This document shows positions 24,737-35,083 of a stretch of DNA of 64,000 nucleotides, one piece after another; position 1 is the stretch's first letter; every line of letters begins with the position of its first letter. This stretch comes from Burkholderiales bacterium (GTDB taxonomy: Bacteria; Pseudomonadota; Gammaproteobacteria; Burkholderiales; SG8-41). The stretch is taken from positions 44,992 to 108,991 of the forward strand of contig JAUXYA010000032.1 of NCBI GenBank assembly GCA_030684405.1, given 5' to 3'. The notes beneath the pieces are model-generated. The model was not told where the DNA came from and searched no databases. It worked only from the letters and a program-made list of their open reading frames with translations. A program made the translations under genes and the position numbers.

Positions 24737-26092
24737 TTATTCGGCGCGGGTCAGTTTCGCCAGCCGCTCTTCGAGATAATGGATGCTGGTGCCGCCGCGA
24801 CGGAAAGCCGCATCGCCCATCAGTTCGCGGTGCAGAGGCAGGTTGGTGCTGATGCCCTCAATGACCGTTTCCGACAGCGCAATGTGCATGCGCACGATCG
24901 CCTGCTCGCGGGTATCGCCGTAGGTGATGATCTTGCCGATCAGCGAATCGTAGTTGGGCGGCACAAAATAGCCGTTGTAGGCATGCGAGTCGACGCGTAC
25001 GCCCGGCCCGCCCGGCATGTGCAGCGAAGTGATGCGTCCGGGCGAGGGTGTGAACTTGTACGGGTCTTCGGCATTGATGCGGCACTCGACCGCATGGCCC
25101 CTGATTACGATGTCCTTCTGCCGCAGCGTGAGTTTTTCTCCAGCCGCCACGCGGATCTGCAACTGCACGAGGTCGTGGCCGGTCACGAACTCGGTGACCG
25201 GGTGTTCGACCTGCAGCCGCGTGTTCATTTCAATAAAATAGAACTCGCCGCCCTCGTAGAGAAATTCGAAGGTGCCGGCCCCTTCATAGCCGATCTTGCG
25301 GCAGGCTTCGACACAACGCTCGCCCACGCGGACACGGGCGCGTTCGGTCAGCAGCGGCGCGGGGGCTTCCTCGATGATCTTCTGGTTGCGGCGCTGCATG
25401 GAGCAGTCGCGGTCGCCGAAATAATAGGCATTGCGATGCTTGTCGGCGAGCACCTGGATTTCGATGTGCCGCGGCTTTTCCAGGTACTTCTCCATGTACA
25501 CCGAGGGGTTGCTGAATGCTGCCTGCGCCTCTGCGCGCGTGGTTGATACGGCATTTTTCAGCGCAGCCTCGGTATGCACCACACGCATGCCGCGGCCACC
25601 GCCGCCGCCCGCCGCCTTGATGATCACCGGATAGCCGATCTGGCGCGCAATCTTGACGATTTCCTTCGGGTCTTCGGGCAGGGCGCCGTCCATGCCGGGC
25701 ACTACCGGCACTCCCGCTTTTTTCATCGTGTTCTTGGCGCTGACCTTGTCGCCCATCAGGCGAATGGTTTCCGCGCGCGGGCCGATGAAGGTGAAACCGC
25801 TCTGCTCGACGCGCTCGGCAAAATCGGCGTTTTCGGAGAGAAACCCGTAGCCGGGGTGGATGGCCTCTGCGTCGGTCACCTCCGCCGCGGCGATGATCGC
25901 CGGCACGTTGAGGTAGCTCGCCGCGGAAGGCGCGGGGCCTATGCATACCGACTCGTCGGCGAGCCTGACGTATTTCGCCTCGGCGTCGGCCTCGGAATGC
26001 ACCACCACGGTCTTGATACCCATTTCGCGGCAGGCGCGCTGGATGCGCAAAGCGATTTCGCCGCGGTTGGCGATGAGAATTTTTTCAAACAT
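24737..26092 (-). CDS. accC: Acetyl-CoA carboxylase, biotin carboxylase subunit
   Basis: This 451-residue ATP-grasp enzyme carboxylates biotin on AccB. It has the N-terminal [13 protein letters not shown], the glycine-rich [14 protein letters not shown] nucleotide loop, [33 protein letters not shown], and the carboxylase signature with [13 protein letters not shown]. The ATG at 26092 gives the usual start. It lies 81 bp after accB in the same unit. The carboxyltransferase genes accA and accD are not in the window. Confidence 0.97.
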   Translation of the reverse strand: MFEKILIANRGEIALRIQRACREMGIKTVVVHSEADAEAKYVRLADESVCIGPAPSAASYLNVPAIIAAAEVTDAEAIHPGYGFLSENADFAERVEQSGFTFIGPRAETIRLMGDKVSAKNTMKKAGVPVVPGMDGALPEDPKEIVKIARQIGYPVIIKAAGGGGGRGMRVVHTEAALKNAVSTTRAEAQAAFSNPSVYMEKYLEKPRHIEIQVLADKHRNAYYFGDRDCSMQRRNQKIIEEAPAPLLTERARVRVGERCVEACRKIGYEGAGTFEFLYEGGEFYFIEMNTRLQVEHPVTEFVTGHDLVQLQIRVAAGEKLTLRQKDIVIRGHAVECRINAEDPYKFTPSPGRITSLHMPGGPGVRVDSHAYNGYFVPPNYDSLIGKIITYGDTREQAIVRMHIALSETVIEGISTNLPLHRELMGDAAFRRGGTSIHYLEERLAKLTRAE

Positions 26093-26173
26093 GGGCAATT
26101 GTTTTCAGATGCTCGTCGCGGGACGGGGAGAGAACGAGGCGGGCTCTGCCGTACTCGGTTGGAATGCCGCCAC

Positions 26174-26632
26174 TCAGTCGATCAGGAACAGCGGCTGGCC
26201 GTATTCGACCGGCTGACCGTTTTCCGCCAGGATGGCCTTGATCACGCCATCGCGATCCGCCTCAATTTCGTTAAGCAGCTTCATGGCCTCGATAATGCAG
26301 ACCGTCTCGCCCGCCTTCACGGCCTGCCCGACTTCGACGAAGGGTTTTGCAGCAGGTGCAGACGAGCGGTAAAACGTGCCGACCATCGGGGATTTCAGGG
26401 CATGGGCTTCCGGCTCCATCGGCGCTTCGACTTCGCCAGCGGGCATTGCCGCTTCGACTGATGCGGGCGAGGCGGGCAGCGGAACCACCACGTTCTGCGG
26501 AGCGACGGTTTGCGCGCCGGCTGCGCCGAAGCGGCTGATGCGCACCTTTTCCTCGCCCTCGGTGATTTCCAGTTCGGCAATGCCGGACTGCTGTACCAGG
26601 TCGATCAACGTTTTCAACTTGCGCAAATCCAT
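26174..26632 (-). CDS. accB: Biotin carboxyl carrier protein of acetyl-CoA carboxylase
   Basis: The 152-residue carrier has an N-terminal oligomerisation segment ([20 protein letters not shown]), a Pro/Ala-rich linker and a C-terminal biotinyl domain. The biotinylated residue is Lys118 in [15 protein letters not shown], with the family thumb region [18 protein letters not shown]. It starts 3 bp after the aroQ stop. Confidence 0.96.
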   Translation of the reverse strand: MDLRKLKTLIDLVQQSGIAELEITEGEEKVRISRFGAAGAQTVAPQNVVVPLPASPASVEAAMPAGEVEAPMEPEAHALKSPMVGTFYRSSAPAAKPFVEVGQAVKAGETVCIIEAMKLLNEIEADRDGVIKAILAENGQPVEYGQPLFLID

Positions 26633-26635
26633 GAA

Positions 26636-27088
26636 TCAGCCCTTTTTGGTGTAGCGCAGCGCGTAATCGAGCGCCAGTTCGTAACTGGCCGGCCCGAGGC
26701 CGCTGATGATGCCGACGGCAATATCGGAAAAATAGGATTCCCGGCGGAACGACTCCCGGGCAAATACATTGGAGAGGTGAATCTCGACAAACGGAATGGC
26801 AACCGCTGCCAGCGCATCCCGCAAAGCGACGCTGGTGTGGGTATAGGCGGCGGGATTGATCAGGATGAATTCCACCCCTTCGCGGCCGGCCTGCTGCACG
26901 CGATCGACCAGTTCGGCCTCGGAATTGCTCTGAAAGCAGGCCAGCGTGGCTTTCGCCGACTGCGCTCTGGCCTGCAACCGGGACTCAATCTCGGCCAGCG
27001 TGGTTGCACCATAGATCCCGGGTTCGCGCGTTCCCAGCAGATTCAGGTTGGGGCCATTCAGCAGCAACAGATGTTTCGGATTGGACAT
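26636..27088 (-). CDS. aroQ: Type II 3-dehydroquinate dehydratase
   Basis: The 150-residue enzyme forms 3-dehydroshikimate in aromatic amino-acid synthesis. Seen are [20 protein letters not shown] with the catalytic Tyr, [20 protein letters not shown], and [15 protein letters not shown] with the catalytic His. It heads the aroQ-accB-accC-prmA run, a standard arrangement. Confidence 0.96.
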   Translation of the reverse strand: MSNPKHLLLLNGPNLNLLGTREPGIYGATTLAEIESRLQARAQSAKATLACFQSNSEAELVDRVQQAGREGVEFILINPAAYTHTSVALRDALAAVAIPFVEIHLSNVFARESFRRESYFSDIAVGIISGLGPASYELALDYALRYTKKG

Positions 27089-27319
27089 GATGTTCGCAAT
27101 TATAAGGGTGTCCGCATCGCGACCGCGGCAGCTGGCGATAACCTTCTGCCGAAGTTGGCGGATTTTGCCTTAATTTAGCCGCAAAAGTCCACAATAGAAT
27201 ACAGCTTAACGGGCGTTAGCTCTTGTCTGCCGGGATTTTCACGGGTATGCCGGCCCGCCGGCGGCTTTCGTCCGGAACACGCAGCGAAAGTTAAGCGAAG
27301 TTCACTTACCGAAGGCCGG

Positions 27320-27868
27320 TCAGCTTGGCGCAGACAGCAGAGGCTGCACCTGGTCGCGCAGGCGCGCTTCCGTCAATTCGCCCACCAGACTTGCGCGGAT
27401 GACACCGGATCGATCCAGTATCAGTGTGTAAGGCAACACGCCGGCACGATTGCCGGCCTTGCGCGACAACTCAATTGCATCAATTCCGCCAATGAACAAA
27501 GGGTAGTTGATCCTGAATTCCCTTGAGAAATCCAGAACTTTGTCTGCCTGATCAACGGCGATGCCTATAAATTGAACGCCGTTGCCGGAAAATTCCTGCT
27601 GCAAACGGACGAACATCGGGATTTCTTCGCGGCAGGGTGCGCACCAAGTGGCCCAGTAATTGACGATCAGGATCCGGCCGCGGAACTCTTCCAGCGTCCG
27701 GGTGACGCCGTCGAGTGTGGTCAGCCTGCTCTCGAGGATTGCCCGCGCCGCATTATCCGCAGGCCTCACGCCGATGCTGCCGATGCGCCAGAGGTGAGCG
27801 CCTACACCGGCCGCCGCGGCCACACCGCCGACAGCCACGGCAAGCAGGGCCCGACGCAGTGGCCTCAC
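27320..27868 (-). CDS. TlpA-like thioredoxin-fold protein
   Basis: This 182-residue protein has an N-terminal signal anchor (about residues 7-26) and a periplasmic AhpC/Redoxin-type domain with the active site VNYWATWCAPCREE and the cis-Pro in GVLPYTLILDRSG. It reduces periplasmic disulfides or heme-ligating Cys, fed with electrons by DsbD. Its start overlaps the dsbD stop by four bases, which supports that partnership. Confidence 0.92.
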   Translation of the reverse strand: MRPLRRALLAVAVGGVAAAAGVGAHLWRIGSIGVRPADNAARAILESRLTTLDGVTRTLEEFRGRILIVNYWATWCAPCREEIPMFVRLQQEFSGNGVQFIGIAVDQADKVLDFSREFRINYPLFIGGIDAIELSRKAGNRAGVLPYTLILDRSGVIRASLVGELTEARLRDQVQPLLSAPS

Positions 27869-29658
27869 CGGACGCTCAGCGCCTGGTCCAACACTGCAGC
27901 GAAACGGTCGGCCGCCTGGAATCCGATCACGCGCAAGCCCTGGATTTCACGGCCTGCCGGATCGAAAAACACGATGCCGGGCGGCCCGAACAGGCGGAAA
28001 CGCTGCAGCAGCGCACGGTGCTCCGCTGTGCCCGTGGTGACATCGACCTGAATCTTGACCATCGTGGCAAGGCGCGCCTGCACCGCGGAATCGGAGAAAG
28101 TGTAGCGCTCCATCTCCTTGCAGGTGACGCACCAGTCAGCGTAAAAATCGAGCATCACGGTCTTGCCGGCAGAGGCGCTGATCGCAGCATCGAGTTCGGC
28201 ATTGCTGGACACCCGCTGGAATGCCACCGGGCCTGATTGGGCGCTGCCGGCCGCGGCGCTGCGCAGACCGGACAGCGGCTGCAACACATCACGGCTGCCG
28301 GAGAGCGCTCCCACCAGGAAGGCGGCCCCCGCCACCAGCGCGATGACTCCGACGCCCTTGCTGAAGCGTGCGAAACCGCGGGCGTTCGCGCGCAGCGGAT
28401 CCAGCGCATGCAGATGAACTGCCGTGAGTATCAGCAGCGCGGCCCAGGCCATCATCTGCACGGCGACCGGGATTACCGGAGACACGAGGTATATCGCCAC
28501 GGCAATCAGCATCACGCCGAAGAAGCGCTTCACCGTCTCCATCCAGGGCCCGGATTTTGGCAACAAGGCGCCCGCGGAGGCGCCGACCACCAGCAGGGGC
28601 ACGCCCATGCCCAGCCCCATCGCGAACAGCGCCAGCCCGCCAAGCGCGGCGTCGCCGCTTTGCGAGATGTAGAGCAGCGCACCGGCCAGCGGCGCAGCGA
28701 CGCAGGGCCCGACGATCAACGCCGACAGCACGCCCATCGCGAACACCCCCGCATAATGTCCGCCGTGCAGCCTGCCGCTGGCGACCACCAGCCTGGACTG
28801 CAATGCCGACGGAAGCTGCAGCTCGTAAAAACCGAACATCGACAATGCCAGCGCGACGAACACTGCGGCAAAAGCACCCAGCACCCAGGGATTCTGCAAG
28901 GCCGCCGCCAGCATCGCGCCCGACAGCCCGGCGGCCATGCCGGCCAGCGCATAGGTAATCGCCATGCCCAGCACATAGCTGCCGGACAACAGCAGGCCGT
29001 GACTGCGGGTGACCTTGTGGCCCTGGCCGACGATGATGCCGGAAAGTATCGGCACCATGGGCAACACGCAGGGCGTGAATGACAGCAACAGACCGAAGCC
29101 GAAGAAACTGAGAATCAGCAACCAGGTCTCTCCGTGGAACAGCGCTGCGATCGCGCCGTCTTCGCCCTGGGCAGCCAGCGCCGAAGAAGCGGGGGCGCCG
29201 AACAGGCGTGATGCCGCGGCGTCGCCGCCGCCCGTTGCCGCGGCAAGTCGCAACTCGGCCTTCTGCTCGACCGGCACGTAACAGACACCGACATCGGCAC
29301 AGCCCTGCGAAATGGCAGTGAGCACCGCGCGCTGCACGCTGCCGGCCTGGATCGGCAGCCGTATGCGCACCTCGTCGCGGAAAATCCGGGTTTCACCGAA
29401 AAACTCGTCCTTGTGCACAAGCCCCGGCGGCAGCTCGGCCGGACCCGCGCTGACCGCGGCTGGGTCCAGCGTGAATTGGAACTTGTCGCGGTACAGGTAA
29501 TAGCCCTTGGCGATCACATAGCGCACCTCGACAGCGTCGGGCGCCACGACACGCGCGCTGAATACAAAAGCCTTCTCGGGATCGAGCAGGTCGGGCTCCG
29601 CCGCCCGGGCAAAGCCGGCGGCGAATATCAGCAGGACGATCAGCCAGCGCAGGATCAT
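27865..29658 (-). CDS. dsbD: Thiol:disulfide interchange protein DsbD
   Basis: The 597-residue protein has the three DsbD parts. They are a signal peptide and periplasmic alpha domain with the Cys pair of QGCADVGVCYVP, an eight-helix membrane domain with SFTPCVLPMVPILSG and VGPCVAAPLAGALLY, and a C-terminal thioredoxin domain with FYADWCVTCKEME. It carries electrons from cytoplasmic thioredoxin to periplasmic proteins. The ATG at 29658 overlaps the cutA stop (ATGA). An in-frame upstream start would lie inside cutA and precede the signal peptide. Confidence 0.95.
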   Translation of the reverse strand: MILRWLIVLLIFAAGFARAAEPDLLDPEKAFVFSARVVAPDAVEVRYVIAKGYYLYRDKFQFTLDPAAVSAGPAELPPGLVHKDEFFGETRIFRDEVRIRLPIQAGSVQRAVLTAISQGCADVGVCYVPVEQKAELRLAAATGGGDAAASRLFGAPASSALAAQGEDGAIAALFHGETWLLILSFFGFGLLLSFTPCVLPMVPILSGIIVGQGHKVTRSHGLLLSGSYVLGMAITYALAGMAAGLSGAMLAAALQNPWVLGAFAAVFVALALSMFGFYELQLPSALQSRLVVASGRLHGGHYAGVFAMGVLSALIVGPCVAAPLAGALLYISQSGDAALGGLALFAMGLGMGVPLLVVGASAGALLPKSGPWMETVKRFFGVMLIAVAIYLVSPVIPVAVQMMAWAALLILTAVHLHALDPLRANARGFARFSKGVGVIALVAGAAFLVGALSGSRDVLQPLSGLRSAAAGSAQSGPVAFQRVSSNAELDAAISASAGKTVMLDFYADWCVTCKEMERYTFSDSAVQARLATMVKIQVDVTTGTAEHRALLQRFRLFGPPGIVFFDPAGREIQGLRVIGFQAADRFAAVLDQALSVR

Positions 29659-30005
29659 GGGGAAGGAGGTACAGAGCGCGTGGTTTCGGCGCCCACCCAT
29701 TCCAGGTAAGCAGGCAGGCCGCGCTGCACTGGGACCGCGACGATTTCCGGAAGTTCGTAGGGGTGCACGGCGCGAATTGCCGCTTCAAGCTCGGCATAGC
29801 GCGCGGCCGTGGTCTTGATCAGCACCGGCACCTCCGAGGACTCTTCCACCATGCCCTGCCAGCGGTACACCGAACTGCAGGGCGCAAGCATGCTGACGCA
29901 GGCCGCCAGCCGCCCCTCGACCAGCGTCCGCGCCAGCCCACGTGCTGCCGCGGCATCGGGCAGCGTGGCAAACACCAGCAGCACTGCGCCGGAATCAAGT
30001 GCCAT
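29655..30005 (-). CDS. cutA: CutA1 divalent-ion tolerance protein
   Basis: The 116-residue protein is CutA1: [59 protein letters not shown] and HPYELPEIVAVPV. It forms trimers. A link to copper tolerance comes from E. coli genetics, but the molecular role is unclear. It overlaps the end of the upstream epimerase gene by 11 bp and the dsbD start by 4 bp. Confidence 0.94.
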   Translation of the reverse strand: MALDSGAVLLVFATLPDAAAARGLARTLVEGRLAACVSMLAPCSSVYRWQGMVEESSEVPVLIKTTAARYAELEAAIRAVHPYELPEIVAVPVQRGLPAYLEWVGAETTRSVPPSP

Positions 30006-30891
30006 GGCCGGACTCCTGCGCCGCGGCCCAGGCCGCGGCTATGCCTTCGTGCACGGTCGGATAACGCAGGCGAACCCGCAACTCCAGCTTGATTCGTGCA
30101 TTGGCGAGGCGCCGGGACTCGTTCATGAAGGAATAGAGGTTCTCCGGGATCACCGACTGCGCCTCGGCGCGGGTCACCCGGGGCGGGCGCGGCAGGCGAA
30201 AACAGTCTGCGACGAGATCGAAATAATCGCCCATTTTCTGCGGCGCATCGTCACTGGCGTTATAGCTGCGGTTGGCCTGGCCGCGATGTAGCGCGGCCAC
30301 GATCATGCGCGCAAGGTCGTCAGCGTGCACATGATTCACGTACGAGTCATCCTGCGGCTGCAGCGCCGGTGTGCCGCGTGCGATGCGCGCCACCGGGAGG
30401 CGGTCCGCCGCGTAAATGCCGGGCACGCGCAGGATGCTGACACGCACGCCGCTGCGTGCCCCCCATTCGCGCAGGCGGCGTTCGGCATCGGCGCGGCGGT
30501 AAGCGCGATCAGTCTGCGGCCGCAGCGGGCTCGTTTCGTCGACCAGCGCGCCGCCACAATCGCCGTAGACACCGCTGGTACTGATGTAGACAAAGTGCTG
30601 TGGTAGACTGCCGCCCCTCGCGAGAGCGGCGATAAGATGCGCGGTGCGTATGTCGCGGCGACCGCGCGGGGGTGGCGGGGCAAGGTGGATGACATCGTGG
30701 GCAAGGCCGGCGATCCCGTCCAGCGTATCCGTCCGGTCCAGGTCGCCATACTGCGGAACAATTCCGTAGCGGCGCAGTTCGGCGACACGGTCCATGCTGT
30801 GCGTGAGTGCATGGATGCGATGGCGCCCGCTCAGCAAAAGCGCTGTGCGCAGGCCGACGTCGCCGCAACCGATAATCAGCAGCCGTTTCAT
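29995..30891 (-). CDS. NAD-dependent epimerase/dehydratase-like protein (YeeZ type)
   Basis: The 298-residue extended SDR has the N-terminal Rossmann motif LLIIGCGDVGLRTALLL and an active-site-like VYISTSGVYGD. The expected YxxxK is present only as RAYRRADAE, so catalysis is uncertain. The later YVNHVHADDLARMIVAAL is typical. Its role is unknown. Confidence 0.83.
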   Translation of the reverse strand: MKRLLIIGCGDVGLRTALLLSGRHRIHALTHSMDRVAELRRYGIVPQYGDLDRTDTLDGIAGLAHDVIHLAPPPPRGRRDIRTAHLIAALARGGSLPQHFVYISTSGVYGDCGGALVDETSPLRPQTDRAYRRADAERRLREWGARSGVRVSILRVPGIYAADRLPVARIARGTPALQPQDDSYVNHVHADDLARMIVAALHRGQANRSYNASDDAPQKMGDYFDLVADCFRLPRPPRVTRAEAQSVIPENLYSFMNESRRLANARIKLELRVRLRYPTVHEGIAAAWAAAQESGHGT

Positions 30892-30944
30892 AGTGCTCTA
30901 TTCTAGCCCAGCCACCCTGCCCTTATTTCCAAGCTCCCAGACTT

Positions 30945-31964
30945 ATGTCCCGGCAAATCACCATCCGCCCCAGCGGCCACGTGCTCCACACCAACGACGG
31001 CGAGACCGTGCTCGAAGCGGCACTGCGCGAGGGCTACATGCTGCCCTATGGTTGCCGCAACGGCGCCTGCGGTTCGTGCAAGGGCAAGGTCGTCGAAGGC
31101 AAAGTGGACCACGGCTTGTCACAGGAAACGGCGCTGCCGGCCGCCGAGCGGGAACGCGGCATGGCGCTTTTCTGCCAGGCCCGGGCGCTGTCGGACCTCG
31201 TGATCGAATGCCGGGAGATCGGAGCGGTCCGCGACATCCCGGTAAAAATCCTGCCCTGCCGCGTGCAGGCGCTCGACCGACTCGCCCCCGACGTGATGCG
31301 CGTCCGGCTGCGCCTGCCGGCATCGGAACGCCTGCAGTTCCTCGCCGGGCAATACATAGACATCCTGCTCAAGGATGGCACGCGGCGCAGCCTGTCGCTG
31401 GCCAATCCCCCTCATGATGACGGGCTGCTTGAAGTGCATCTGCGCAATTACGGCGGATCGTTCAGCACCCATGTCTTTACGCAAATGAAGGAAAAGGACA
31501 TCCTGCGCTTCGAGGGCCCCTTGGGCAGCTTCTACCTGCGCGAGGACAGCGACAAGCCGGTTATCCTCATCGCCGGCGGCACCGGTTTTGCGCCGATCAA
31601 GGCCATCGTTGAGCACGCCATCCACCAAGGAATCAAGCGCCCGATGACCCTGTACCGCGGCGCGCGCAGTGCCGCCGACCTCTACCTCGACGAACTGCCG
31701 CAACGCTGGGCACTCGAACACGGCGTGAAGTACGTGCCGGTGATTTCGGAAGGCGCGCCCGGCGACGGCTGGAATGGCCGCCGCGGGTTGGTGCATGCGG
31801 CGGTACTCGAGGATTTCGCCGCCCTCTCCGGCCACGAAGTGTATGCCTGCGGTGCGCCGGCGATGGTCGAGGCCGTAAAGCGCGATTTCTGCACGCAGCG
31901 CGGGTTGCCGGAATCCGCGTTCTACGCCGACGCCTTTACGCCGGCCAGCGTGCCACCCCGCTGA
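30945..31964 (+). CDS. Ferredoxin-NAD(P) reductase with N-terminal 2Fe-2S domain
   Basis: This 339-residue electron-transfer flavoprotein begins with a plant-type 2Fe-2S domain (YGCRNGACGSCKG with a later FCQA Cys). An FNR-type FAD domain (DGTRRSLSLANPP) and an NAD(P) domain (VILIAGGTGFAPIKAIVEHA, YACGAPAMVEAVKRDF) follow. Relatives are annotated as CDP-6-deoxy-delta-3,4-glucoseen reductase or as oxygenase reductases. No matching sugar or oxygenase genes are adjacent, so the electron acceptor is unknown. It is divergent from the epimerase gene. Confidence 0.9.
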   Translation: MSRQITIRPSGHVLHTNDGETVLEAALREGYMLPYGCRNGACGSCKGKVVEGKVDHGLSQETALPAAERERGMALFCQARALSDLVIECREIGAVRDIPVKILPCRVQALDRLAPDVMRVRLRLPASERLQFLAGQYIDILLKDGTRRSLSLANPPHDDGLLEVHLRNYGGSFSTHVFTQMKEKDILRFEGPLGSFYLREDSDKPVILIAGGTGFAPIKAIVEHAIHQGIKRPMTLYRGARSAADLYLDELPQRWALEHGVKYVPVISEGAPGDGWNGRRGLVHAAVLEDFAALSGHEVYACGAPAMVEAVKRDFCTQRGLPESAFYADAFTPASVPPR

Positions 31965-31974
31965 GCAGCGCCGC

Positions 31975-33183
31975 TCAGCGCAGCTTTTCCCGGCGGCCGC
32001 CGGACATGCGGTTGAGCAGGGACACGGCGATATCGAGGCCCGCGCGGTACTGCAGGGCAGCAGCCTCCGGCCGTTCAAGATGCTCGTGCAGGCGCGCCAG
32101 TTCCAGATGCGCCACATAGGTCGGTTCGATCGCGATGCTGGCCTCGAGGTAATTCTGGGCTTTGCCCCACAGCTGTTGCCGGGCGCACAGCCGTCCCAGC
32201 GCCAGCAGCAGCGCGGCATCCTCACGGTGATCCTTCAACCAGCGCTCGGCGCGCTCGATCTGGCGCAGGGTGTCCGGTCCGCTGCACTCGCCGTATAGCG
32301 TGACCAGCCTGCTGTCCCAGTCCGCATCGAGGCAGCGCTCGATCACCTCCTGTGCTTCGGCGCAGCGGCCCAGTGCCTGAAAGGCCGTCGCCGCCGCCGA
32401 AGCCACCGCAATGTCGCGACGGTAGCGCTCAGGTACACGCTTCCAGACGGCAGCCAGTGCCGCAGCGTCCCCGGCGTCGCGCTCGAGCGACTGGCGCCAG
32501 GCATGGCTGCGCTCGGTGTCTGCGCGATCTTGGCCAAACACGCCGCGCTTTTCCAGCTGGTCGACCAATGCAGGCACCAGATCCCACTGCCCGAGGCGCT
32601 GCCGCGCACGCAGCTCGAGGCGCAGGGCTGCCGTGTGCTTCTTCGGCAGCACGGCCAAGGCCGCCAGTGCGTCTCCCGGCCGCCGCTCATCCAGCAACAT
32701 GCGGGCCTCGCTGACGGCGCGCGCCGCATCGGGCTTCGCCGGATCGGCGACGAGTCCGGCTAGGTAGCCGTCACGGCGCTCCGGCGCGCGCAATTCGTGT
32801 GCGGCGCTTGCGGCAATCACCGCGCCGAGATCGGCGGGCCCGCCGAGGGCAACAGCCCGGTTCATGCTCCGCTCCGCCCGGGCATAACGCCCGGCAAAGT
32901 AATCGCGCAACGCGCCGATCAGTTCATCGTGGGCGGCAGCACTGCGCCGGCCAGCCCGAAAGCGCGCGACACGCTCAGGCAATTCAAGGGTCGTGGCCAG
33001 CAAGCGCACCACGAGGTACAACGCGACAAACCCGGTCACCGCGAGAATCAGCGCGAAATTAAGGGACAGTTCGATGCGATGCCCGGGAAGGGCCATCAAA
33101 ACATAACCGCTGTTCAGACGGGCCAGCAACGTCAGCCCCGTCGCCAGCGCGCCCAGCACGAAAATCCGGATTACCCAGCGCAT
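31975..33183 (-). CDS. hemY: HemY-like TPR membrane protein
   Basis: The 402-residue protein has two N-terminal membrane helices (about residues 3-20 and 42-63) and a long periplasmic region of TPR-type helices, including AHDELIGALRDYFAGRYARAER and LGRLCARQQLWGKAQNYLEAS. This is the proteobacterial HemY of the hemCDXY operon, not the protoporphyrinogen oxidase of the same name. It may act in heme-synthesis complex assembly. The ATG at 33183 is chosen so that MRWVIRIFVLG forms the first helix. Confidence 0.9.
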   Translation of the reverse strand: MRWVIRIFVLGALATGLTLLARLNSGYVLMALPGHRIELSLNFALILAVTGFVALYLVVRLLATTLELPERVARFRAGRRSAAAHDELIGALRDYFAGRYARAERSMNRAVALGGPADLGAVIAASAAHELRAPERRDGYLAGLVADPAKPDAARAVSEARMLLDERRPGDALAALAVLPKKHTAALRLELRARQRLGQWDLVPALVDQLEKRGVFGQDRADTERSHAWRQSLERDAGDAAALAAVWKRVPERYRRDIAVASAAATAFQALGRCAEAQEVIERCLDADWDSRLVTLYGECSGPDTLRQIERAERWLKDHREDAALLLALGRLCARQQLWGKAQNYLEASIAIEPTYVAHLELARLHEHLERPEAAALQYRAGLDIAVSLLNRMSGGRREKLR

Positions 33184-33208
33184 GCCGTCTCCACTGCCAG
33201 GCCCGCGC

Positions 33209-34276
33209 TCAGCCCGGCGCCTTGCTGCGTAGCGGACGCAGCCGGCGCAGGGCGTCCAGCGTCTCGGCGAGATCCGGAACAGCAACCTCCACCTGCGCGG
33301 CCTGCAGCTTGCGCAGCGCGGCGGCGGTGGCCGCGACTGCCGCATCGTTCATGTCGAAATGCCGCTCCAGTGCGGCGGCAGCAGCACGCAGATCCGCCTG
33401 AAAGCTGCGCGCTTCCCGCGACAGCAGCGCAACCCGCGCAGCAACCAGCCGCAGCTTGATGTTCTCGCGCAGGAAAAAGGCCTGCTCCGGCGGCAGCAAT
33501 GCGAGGTCCTCATCCCCCGTCCGCTGCACGCGCACCAGTTGGCGCAGCTCCCGCCAGGCCTCGCGCAGCAGGCGCTCCCAGGCCGGCAGGTCGGTGGCCG
33601 TTTCCGCGGTGACGGCCTCCGGCCGGACGCGCGCATCCATTGCAAGCGGCAAGCGGTCTATCCTGGCAATGGCATCGTCGATCCGCGCCGCTGTGCCGTA
33701 GATATCAGCCAGCGGCAGGATTTTGAGCTTTTCGAGGTCACGCTGCAGGGCGCGGCGCAGGATGTTGTAGCGCGGCTGGTCCAGGTGCTGCAGCCGCGCC
33801 TCGGCGTTCTCGAGGCCGATCAGCGCGGCGCGCACGTTCCCGGCAAGCTGCAGCTGCTGGCTGGCCAGCAGCACTGACTGCTCGATCTCGGCGAACACCC
33901 ACTCGTCGCGACCGCGCGACAACTCCTGGTACAACGCTTCCAGCGCGATCTGCTGGCCCTGGGATTCGGAGAGTTTGGCCTCGAGCACGCCGATCTTGAT
34001 CTCGGCTTCGCGCAGTGCTGCGGCGGCCCGGTCGGCGCGCGCCGTAGCGGCCACATCGCGCGCGGCCATGTCTGCAAGCCGCTGCGCAACTTCGAGGCGC
34101 AAGGCATTGTCGGTACCGCGGCCCTGATACCACTGAAAGGCCGTGATGCCGGCTGCACACAGGGCAACAACCAGCGCCAGCGCCGGCAACATGCCTGCGC
34201 CTGCCGTGACGCTCTGGGGCTTCACGGCAGCGCTGTCTGCGCGCTCTTTCGCCGAATCTGTCGCGGGTTCACTCAT
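33209..34276 (-). CDS. hemX: HemX-like membrane protein
   Basis: The 355-residue protein has a short cytoplasmic start, one membrane helix (about residues 28-48, GMLPALALVVALCAAGITAF) and a long periplasmic region rich in coiled coil (about 55-130) and helices. It matches the HemX family, often mislabelled uroporphyrinogen-III methyltransferase. No methyltransferase motif is present. It sits between hemD and hemY in one operon. Confidence 0.9.
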   Translation of the reverse strand: MSEPATDSAKERADSAAVKPQSVTAGAGMLPALALVVALCAAGITAFQWYQGRGTDNALRLEVAQRLADMAARDVAATARADRAAAALREAEIKIGVLEAKLSESQGQQIALEALYQELSRGRDEWVFAEIEQSVLLASQQLQLAGNVRAALIGLENAEARLQHLDQPRYNILRRALQRDLEKLKILPLADIYGTAARIDDAIARIDRLPLAMDARVRPEAVTAETATDLPAWERLLREAWRELRQLVRVQRTGDEDLALLPPEQAFFLRENIKLRLVAARVALLSREARSFQADLRAAAAALERHFDMNDAAVAATAAALRKLQAAQVEVAVPDLAETLDALRRLRPLRSKAPG

Positions 34277-34306
34277 GCAATGGAGAATAACATGGTGATT
34301 GCGCGT

Positions 34307-35083
34307 TCAAGCTGCGGCAAACAGCTGCAGCAACGCAGCCATCAGTCCGTCATCCCCTGGCGCAGTCTCGACCACATGGCTGCAGCCGAGTTCGCGCGCG
34401 GCCACAGCGATTCGCGGATGCGCTACCAGCAGCGGCGTGCGCCGCAACCAGGACTGCCCCAGCTTGCCGACCATTTCAAACAGGTTGCGCAGGCCCTCGC
34501 TGCTGGTCACCGTAATCGCGTCCACTTCCTTGCGCGCCCATGCCCTGAGCAGGGGCGCCGCGTCGGCGCGCGGCCGGGCTCGCCGGTAGCACTCGACGTA
34601 CTCGACGCTGGCGCCGCGCGCGGCAAGCGTGTCACCGAGAAGCTCGCGTCCGCCGTCACCACGGAAAATCACCACGCGCCAGCCGTCGATCTGCTGCAGT
34701 TCGGGCAAGGCCAGCAGCGCCTCGCTGTCGAAGGATCGCGTCGGCGCCAGCACCTCCGTGATGCCGAAGCGCTTCAGTTCCTTGACGCTGCCCTTGCCTA
34801 CCGCCGCTGCGCGCAGCCCTGCCGGCCACGCGCGGCGCGCGGCAATCTGGTTCATCGCGCGCAGTGCCGCGTTCGGACTGATGAATATCGCGAGGTCGAA
34901 ACTGTCCAGCCGATCGACCGCATCAATCAGCGGCGCGAGATCAGCGGTATCGAGAATCTCCAGCACCGGAAACAGGATCGGCTGACCGCCGGCAGAGCTG
35001 ATCATCTCCGCCAGTGCAGCGGCCTGCCGCGCCGGCCGCGTGATCACGATGCCGCGCCCAGCGAGCGGACGCACCGCAGTCAT
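34307..35083 (-). CDS. hemD: Uroporphyrinogen-III synthase
   Basis: The 258-residue enzyme closes and inverts ring D of hydroxymethylbilane. The family is poorly conserved, but [32 protein letters not shown] and [14 protein letters not shown] are characteristic. The ATG at 35083 overlaps the hemC stop by four bases. The frame stays open far upstream inside hemC, but the overlap and length fix the start. Confidence 0.92.
   Translation of the reverse strand: MTAVRPLAGRGIVITRPARQAAALAEMISSAGGQPILFPVLEILDTADLAPLIDAVDRLDSFDLAIFISPNAALRAMNQIAARRAWPAGLRAAAVGKGSVKELKRFGITEVLAPTRSFDSEALLALPELQQIDGWRVVIFRGDGGRELLGDTLAARGASVEYVECYRRARPRADAAPLLRAWARKEVDAITVTSSEGLRNLFEMVGKLGQSWLRRTPLLVAHPRIAVAARELGCSHVVETAPGDDGLMAALLQLFAAA

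Noticed and set aside
33209..34276. Uroporphyrinogen-III methyltransferase function for hemX
   Set aside because: The SAM-binding motifs of that enzyme are absent. The protein is a membrane-anchored coiled-coil HemX.
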